DNA of 11,224 nt from a bacterium HR36 (lineage in GTDB: Bacteria > Planctomycetota > Planctomycetia > Gemmatales > HRBIN36). A program made the translations under genes and the position numbers. Shown here piece by piece: positions 7,427 through 11,224 of the stretch. The notes beneath the pieces are model-generated. The model had not been told where the DNA came from. It saw only the letters and a list, made by a program, of their open reading frames with translations, and made no database searches. Position 1 is the stretch's first letter. Each line of letters begins with the position of its first letter. The DNA is taken from positions 1-11,224 of the forward strand of contig BEIM01000070.1 of assembly GCA_002898995.1 (NCBI GenBank), in the 5' to 3' direction.

Positions 7427-8467
7427 GTGTCGGCGGCAGCAGGCGACCAGATAGCGGCTATCCTCGAACAGTTCGCGCAAACTCGCCAGCGAATGCTCGA
7501 CCAACTCCGTCGGGTCATTGTCGGCCAAAATGAAGTTATCGAACAAATCTTCGCCGCCATCTTTGCCCGGGGACACTGTTTGCTGGTCGGCGTCCCTGGC
7601 TTGGCCAAAACCCTCATGATCAGCACCATCAGCCAAATCCTCGACCTTTCCTTCAAACGCATCCAGTTCACCCCCGACCTGATGCCCACCGACATTACCG
7701 GCACTATGATTCTGGATATTGATGAGCAGACGGGCCGGCGGAGTTTTCGTTTTGTACCGGGGCCAATTTTTGCCAACATCGTGCTGGCTGACGAAATCAA
7801 CCGCACCCCGCCCAAGACCCAGGCCGCCTTGCTTCAGGCCATGCAGGAACGCCAGGTCACCGTCGGTCAGCAGACCTACAATCTCCCCGAACCTTTCTTC
7901 GTCCTGGCTACGCAAAACCCTATTGAGCAAGAAGGTACCTATCCTCTTCCCGAAGCTCAGCTTGACCGCTTCATGTTTAACATCAAAGTGGATTATCCCT
8001 CGTATGAGGAAGAAAAACGCATTCTGGCCACCACTACCAAAGACGAATCGCCCGAACTGGTGAAAGTGCTTAGTGCCAAAGCGATAGTCAACTTGCAGCG
8101 TCTGGTGCGGAGCGTGCCGGTGAGCGATCTGGTGGTGGACTACGTGACGCAATTGGTGCGGGCAACCCGGCCCAAGACTCCCGAAGCACCCGAATTTGTC
8201 AATCAATGGGTGGACTGGGGAGCTGGACCGCGAGCCGGGCAGTACCTGATCCTCGGTGCCAAAGCCTTTGCCGCTATGGATGGCCGGTTCACCGTCTCCT
8301 ACGATGATGTTCGCCGGGTTGCCATTCCTGTGCTGCGGCATCGCATTAGTGTCAACTTCCAGGCCCAGGCTGAAGGAAAAACCTCCGAGGACATTATCGA
8401 GATGCTCCTGCAAGCTGTGCCCGAACCAGAACCACGGAAATACGAACGGCCAGCACGGGTACGCTGA
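7427..8467 (+). CDS. MoxR-family AAA+ ATPase
   Basis: A 346-residue AAA_3-type ATPase. The core spans about 38-168: Walker A GVPGLAKT (55-62), Walker B VLADEINRTPPKTQ with D122/E123, the family block LLQAMQERQVTVG, and sensor 1 LATQNPIEQEGTYPLPEAQLDRF with N164. A lid domain (AAA_lid_2 type) at about 230-310 contains WVDWGAGPRAGQYLILGAKAFA. MoxR ATPases act as hexameric chaperone-like machines that mature or assemble other complexes, normally with DUF58, transglutaminase-like and von Willebrand A domain proteins encoded alongside. None of these partners is present downstream; 663 bp without a gene follow. The start is GTG at 7427, chosen because AAGGAGA (7414-7420) lies six bases upstream and the protein then begins at the usual distance from Walker A. 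The specific target cannot be told from sequence. Confidence 0.93.
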   Translation: MSAAAGDQIAAILEQFAQTRQRMLDQLRRVIVGQNEVIEQIFAAIFARGHCLLVGVPGLAKTLMISTISQILDLSFKRIQFTPDLMPTDITGTMILDIDEQTGRRSFRFVPGPIFANIVLADEINRTPPKTQAALLQAMQERQVTVGQQTYNLPEPFFVLATQNPIEQEGTYPLPEAQLDRFMFNIKVDYPSYEEEKRILATTTKDESPELVKVLSAKAIVNLQRLVRSVPVSDLVVDYVTQLVRATRPKTPEAPEFVNQWVDWGAGPRAGQYLILGAKAFAAMDGRFTVSYDDVRRVAIPVLRHRISVNFQAQAEGKTSEDIIEMLLQAVPEPEPRKYERPARVR

Positions 8468-8580
8468 AGTTCATGCCCCTCAAGGCCGCGTCTGCCAAAG
8501 GAGATTCGGCAGCGCCAGACAAACGCAAGCGTGATGCCCCCAGTTGATTCATTGTTCTCTGATGTCACCAGGCGTCAGCC

Positions 8581-8614
8581 TCGAACACGCTAAGCACGAT
8601 ATCGTGATGTTCGA
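8581..8614. repeat. Nested inverted repeat around a 12-bp palindrome
   Basis: The centre at 8595-8606 is the perfect palindrome CACGATATCGTG. Outside it TCGAACA (8581-8587) pairs perfectly with TGTTCGA (8608-8614), with 7 unpaired bases on the left and 1 on the right. Such a site could bind a dimeric regulator or fold as RNA. It starts 113 bp after the MoxR stop codon. Confidence 0.5.
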
Positions 8615-8627
8615 TGTGCTCTAGGTA

Positions 8628-8653
8628 ACCGCGGGAAACGCTGTTTTTGCGGT
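8628..8653 (+). repeat. Two-part hairpin
   Basis: ACCGC (8628-8632) pairs with GCGGT (8649-8653), and inside it AAAC (8636-8639) pairs with GTTT (8643-8646) around a GCT loop, with small internal loops between. It directly follows the nested inverted repeat at 8581-8614. Confidence 0.35.
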
Positions 8654-8694
8654 CGCCTACTCTCACCTGCAGAATGAAAGTGTGCTAAGTAGCC

Positions 8695-8720
8695 TTCTCC
8701 CAAGATTTCCGGAGGGAGAA
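8695..8720 (+). repeat. 7-bp inverted repeat with 12-nt loop
   Basis: TTCTCCC (8695-8701) and GGGAGAA (8714-8720) are exact complements. The loop and right arm contain GGAGGG, which resembles a ribosome binding site, but no good start codon lies at the proper distance, so a translation-control role is not supported. Confidence 0.35.
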
Positions 8721-9023
8721 CCACACTCGCTGTGAGGTCGCTGCAGCACCATGATTTGCGCAGACCTGATCTTTCATCAAATGAGGACACATGGCATTCC
8801 GGGCGCATCAGTGGAACGAATAATGGCCCGAGCCATTGCTCTGCCGGAAAACGCCCGTTGACATCGAAATTAGCGTCTCGCCGACTCGTTTGCCCAAGAG
8901 GTCACGCGAAACATACGCCGTTAATGCCAGAATGCGCTGGCGACGGAAAAATTCTACCCGACGAATGCACCGGTTGTCCTGAAGGTGTCCGTCCGTTCCA
9001 CATGTAAGGGGGGAACGTTGTTA

Positions 9024-9050
9024 CTGGTGAACCAAATGAGGTTCCACCAG
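9024..9050 (+). promoter_or_regulatory. Long hairpin upstream of the serine protease gene
   Basis: CTGGTGAACC (9024-9033) pairs with GGTTCCACCAG (9040-9050) with one bulged C at 9044, giving 10 base pairs around a 6-nt AAATGA loop. It ends 80 bp before the protease start and has no T-run, so it is more likely a leader structure or operator than a terminator. Confidence 0.4.
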
Positions 9051-9130
9051 GAGTAAGGCAACGGGCTTTGCTCTGGTGTCCAGAAGAGTCAAGCCGCAAC
9101 AGTCGGCAAACATCACAAGGAGCTCTGGCC

Positions 9131-10783
9131 ATGCTGCACGCCATCGCAACCGCTCGCGTCAATGGACAGCCCACCCGGCAAATTCCAGCAATTGCTCTCA
9201 GAACTGCCTGGATGTGCCTGATCCGCATTTTCATGGACCGCCTTGTCGCAGTTTTTGTCGCTATGGCACTGGTATTGTGTTGGCACCAGCATCTCCGCGC
9301 TCAGGAAGCCACGCTTGAGGAACTGGTGAAGAACGCCGTGCCCTCGGTGCCGGCTATCGTGTGCGAGACTGGTCAATACGGTTCCGGGTTTGTTATCGAG
9401 CATGACGGTAAACTTTACGTGTGTACAAATCGGCATGTCCTGGAAGGGGGTGGGCAATTCAACGTCATCTTTCTGCTGGACACTCAGGGACGCACCGCGT
9501 ATACCCCGCAGCCTTCTGACCTGCGCGTCTGGCGGATTTCCCGCAAGGCGGATGTTGCGTTGATTGATTGCCGTCGGATTCAAACCGACTTGCGAGAACG
9601 TCGTATTCAGCCGTTGCCCTTGGCATCGGAAAACCATCGGCCGCGCCTGGGCGAGCCTGTGTTCGCACTGGGACATCCATCAGCTGCCCCTGGCCTCGTG
9701 TTACCGGTTTCGGTGACCACGGGCATTGTTTCCGGTCTGGAACGGGAAGTAGAAGGAATGAGGTTCCTGCAAACGAATGCGGCCCTCAATCCCGGCAATA
9801 GTGGCGGGCCGCTTTTTGATAGGCAAGGGCGTGTCATCGCTAACAACACGCTAGTTGCCCGGGAGGCCCAAAATACGAATTTCGCTCTGAGCTTGCGGCA
9901 CCTGTATGAGTTGCTGGACGACGAATCGGCCAGCCTCAGCCCCGAAGAAATCCGAGACTACCTCAGGCCACGCCAGGTTCAGGGCCGGCAGCAGACCCAG
10001 CGTGAAGAAGAGTCTGACCGCGGCGAATCCGAGCCAAACACCTCGGACGCCCGCCAGCCGGAGATTCTGCATCGTAAGGATTACCGCATCGAAGCAGGGA
10101 AAACGCTGGAACTAGGGCTCACGCTGCGGCGACCGGTGCGTCTGATCGTAGCCGTCGAACCCAGGCAGGTTCCTTATGTAAGCGTGCGTGTCGAAACTCA
10201 GCAACAGCAGGTGCTCCTTGCTGGCCGACAAACTCGAGACAATCCTCCCTTGGTACGCCCTGTGACGCCTGGCGAATATCAGGTCGTTGTCGCTAATCCG
10301 CACCGCACAACCACCGATGTCCGCGTAACCATTGCGGTCGAGGTCATGGCCAATGACGACCCAGCGGCAAACCTAGATGATAGCCTAACTGATGACCAGG
10401 AATTTCCGCGTCCTGATCAAGTGCAGCAGCTGCGCCAGACTACCCTGGCCTACCTGGCGAAGTGTAATGAACTGGAAAACCGCTATAAACCTCAGGTTGA
10501 ATTGGCCATGGCTCGGGGAGACATACAAATGCTGGTGCGACTGTACACCGAGCTGGCAGCCCAACTGCGCCGCCTGCCTACAACTAATGTGGCTCCAGAA
10601 GTCGTAGATTGTGCTCACACCTTCGCCAACCTCTGTCAGGCCCTTGCTGAGTATTACCAGGCTGTGCTTACAGGAGCCAGCCCTCAAACCATCGCCCGTC
10701 TGCAGAAACGAATCACTACGCTGAAACGCGAACTGGATGACAAGAACACTCTTCTGAGGGAAAGAGCCTGGATCCGCAACTAA
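9131..10783 (+). CDS. Exported trypsin-like (HtrA-type) serine protease with unassigned C-terminal half
   Basis: 550 residues from ATG 9131, chosen because AAGGAG (9117-9122) lies eight bases upstream; the frame is open back to TTG 9068, and ATG 9233 would give a shorter, more usual signal peptide but lacks a ribosome binding site. A hydrophobic segment at about 36-53 followed by LRAQ looks like an export signal. The protease core (about 75-265) shows GSGFVI (84-89), His102 in TNRHVL, an Asp in ADVALID (D141 or D146, D141 the likelier), and Ser224 in NPGNSGGPLFD, completing the triad. No PDZ domain is recognisable. About 278-312 is a charged Gln/Glu/Arg linker, 317-408 a probable beta-rich domain (YRIEAGKTLELGL, ending in a run of alternating hydrophobics), and 428-550 is helical with coiled-coil character. 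A strong terminator follows. Likely role: envelope protein quality control or processing; the substrate is unknown. Confidence 0.85.
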   Translation: MLHAIATARVNGQPTRQIPAIALRTAWMCLIRIFMDRLVAVFVAMALVLCWHQHLRAQEATLEELVKNAVPSVPAIVCETGQYGSGFVIEHDGKLYVCTNRHVLEGGGQFNVIFLLDTQGRTAYTPQPSDLRVWRISRKADVALIDCRRIQTDLRERRIQPLPLASENHRPRLGEPVFALGHPSAAPGLVLPVSVTTGIVSGLEREVEGMRFLQTNAALNPGNSGGPLFDRQGRVIANNTLVAREAQNTNFALSLRHLYELLDDESASLSPEEIRDYLRPRQVQGRQQTQREEESDRGESEPNTSDARQPEILHRKDYRIEAGKTLELGLTLRRPVRLIVAVEPRQVPYVSVRVETQQQQVLLAGRQTRDNPPLVRPVTPGEYQVVVANPHRTTTDVRVTIAVEVMANDDPAANLDDSLTDDQEFPRPDQVQQLRQTTLAYLAKCNELENRYKPQVELAMARGDIQMLVRLYTELAAQLRRLPTTNVAPEVVDCAHTFANLCQALAEYYQAVLTGASPQTIARLQKRITTLKRELDDKNTLLRERAWIRN

Positions 10784-10813
10784 GCTCTCCCAGCGACGGG
10801 CACTTCCGGTTGG

Positions 10814-10846
10814 CCAGCTGGCCCTTTGGGTCAGCTGGTTTTGTTT
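10814..10846 (+). terminator. Strong intrinsic terminator after the serine protease gene
   Basis: CCAGCTGGCCC (10814-10824) pairs with GGGTCAGCTGG (10828-10838) across a TTT loop: 11 pairs, one of them G-U. The stem is followed by TTTTGTTT (10839-10846). It begins 30 bases after the protease stop codon. Confidence 0.88.
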
Positions 10847-11025
10847 CTGCACTTGTAGCCGCGCGCCTGATGAACACGCCGTAGCATCCCCACCCGTTAG
10901 CCCGCCGTGGCGCCCTGACTGCTTTAGACAAAAACCGCGACCGCCCCGGCTGTAAACGTACACCATTCGCAAGAGCGGCCGACGGGCATTCATCGTTCAC
11001 AAATGTCGCTATATCGCTGGCGGAC

Positions 11026-11072
11026 GTTCATCGTGCAGCGCAGGAGCGGGGGCGTCAGCCCCCCGTGGTTCG
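11026..11072. repeat. Hairpin-forming repeat, copy 1 (REP-like)
   Basis: This copy is aligned with 11143-11192. The core GGGGGC-GTCA-GCCCCC (11048-11063) forms a 6-bp GC stem with a tetraloop, followed by CGTGGTTCG. The left flank GTTCATCGTGCAGCGCAGGAGC matches the second copy at 17 of 22 positions. GC-rich palindromes of this kind recur between genes in planctomycete genomes, to my recollection; copy number here needs the genome. Confidence 0.75.
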
Positions 11073-11142
11073 CGCATGCACATTCGCAAGGCTGATACCG
11101 CACAGGTTCGCTGACGAACTTCGGACAAAACTGTTCGCATGC

Positions 11143-11192
11143 GTTCGTCGCGCGGTACAGGAGCGGGGGGGGCGTTAGCCCCCCGTGGTTCG
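11143..11192. repeat. Hairpin-forming repeat, copy 2 (REP-like)
   Basis: Same element as 11026-11072, 117 bp further on, with eight Gs instead of five in the left arm and a GTTA loop in place of GTCA. The stem is GGGGGGC (11167-11173) with GCCCCCC (11178-11184), 7 bp. The right flank CGTGGTTCG is identical. The loop difference T/C and the G-run length difference show that the copies have diverged while keeping the stem. Confidence 0.75.
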
Positions 11193-11224
11193 GGAAACGC
11201 GCTCGCGGGTGTGATTCCGCAAAT

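Larger units (their letters stand above)
8468..9130. other. Gene-free stretch with several inverted repeats
   Basis: No frame here encodes a recognisable protein. The best + frames (GTG 8732 to 9007, 91 codons; ATG 8751 to 8861, 36 codons) have no well-placed ribosome binding site and no family resemblance. The stretch does contain several inverted repeats: 8581-8614, 8628-8653, 8695-8720, 8822-8837 and 9024-9050, none followed by a T-run. It may be a remnant of a lost gene, a non-coding RNA locus, or the long leader of the protease gene; the sequence alone does not decide. Confidence 0.5.
10784..11224. other. Gene-free right end of the window
   Basis: No coding frame is supported; the long minus-strand frames (10385-10993, 10716-11000) run antiparallel through the protease gene and its 3' region. 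The stretch holds the protease terminator, a 10-bp direct repeat CATTCGCAAG (10964-10973 and 11081-11090), a hairpin GTTCG-CTGA-CGAAC (11106-11119), and two copies of a hairpin-forming repeat. The cluster of short repeats fits a non-coding region where mobile palindromic elements accumulate. Confidence 0.6.

Noticed and set aside
7358..8413. 351-codon minus-strand frame opposite the MoxR gene
   Set aside because: Long only because the opposite frame of GC-rich coding DNA has few stops; the + strand carries Walker A, Walker B and sensor motifs.
8822..8837. AATGGC-CCGA-GCCATT hairpin as a terminator of moxR
   Set aside because: It lies about 350 bp past the MoxR stop and is not followed by a T-run.
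8732..9007. 91-codon plus frame (GTG start) with cysteines, CPRGH and CTGCPEG, and a 36-codon frame at 8751-8861
   Set aside because: The Cys spacing suggested a zinc site, but there is no well-spaced ribosome binding site and no known family pattern, and the frame lies in a stretch with inverted repeats. Left uncalled.
11026..11192. Repeats at the right end as a CRISPR array
   Set aside because: Only two copies, internally palindromic with a G/C-run stem, spaced by about 70 bp, and no cas genes in the window.

Overview
The window looks like chromosomal DNA from a planctomycete, plausibly of the Gemmata/Pirellula type. The strongest pointer is the 5'-cut tail of a DUF1559 protein, a family greatly expanded in Planctomycetes. 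Supporting hints are long gene-poor gaps, a membrane-anchored proline-rich LysM protein, and short GC-rich hairpin repeats at the right edge. The species assignment is inference. All supported genes lie on the + strand, and none is a recognisable transposase, integrase, phage or CRISPR component.

Layout. At 1-147 is the DUF1559 C-terminus. A gene-free gap (148-770) follows; it holds a near-perfect 29-bp repeat in two copies, each centred on the palindrome AGCTATAGCT. A complete single-chain pyruvate carboxylase (771-4250) comes next, followed by a membrane-anchored, proline-rich protein with two C-terminal LysM domains (4352-5923). A clear intrinsic terminator (5936-5971) closes that unit. 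Then come rpmF (ribosomal protein bL32, 6014-6202) and plsX (phosphate acyltransferase, 6283-7317), a pair conserved across many bacteria that links ribosome and phospholipid synthesis. A MoxR-type AAA+ ATPase (GTG start, 7427-8467) follows, with its own plausible promoter. Next is a 663-bp gene-free stretch containing several inverted repeats. An exported trypsin-like/HtrA-like serine protease (9131-10783) follows; it shows no recognisable PDZ domain and has an unassigned C-terminal half. A strong intrinsic terminator (10814-10846) ends it. The last 380 bp carry two copies of a hairpin-forming repeat.

How the genes relate. Most of the content is core metabolism and envelope biology: anaplerotic carbon fixation (pyruvate carboxylase), start of phospholipid synthesis (plsX), translation (rpmF), cell-wall binding (LysM), envelope proteolysis (HtrA-like) and a chaperone-like ATPase (MoxR). 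The terminators and spacing suggest four or five separate transcription units rather than one operon.

I do not see a clearly new multi-gene system. The points most worth a second look are: a serine where pyruvate carboxylases usually have the catalytic threonine of the carboxyltransferase site; the palindromic repeat upstream of that gene; the MoxR gene without its usual DUF58/VWA partners, followed by a structured gene-free gap; the unassigned C-terminal half of the protease; and the hairpin repeat family at the right end.
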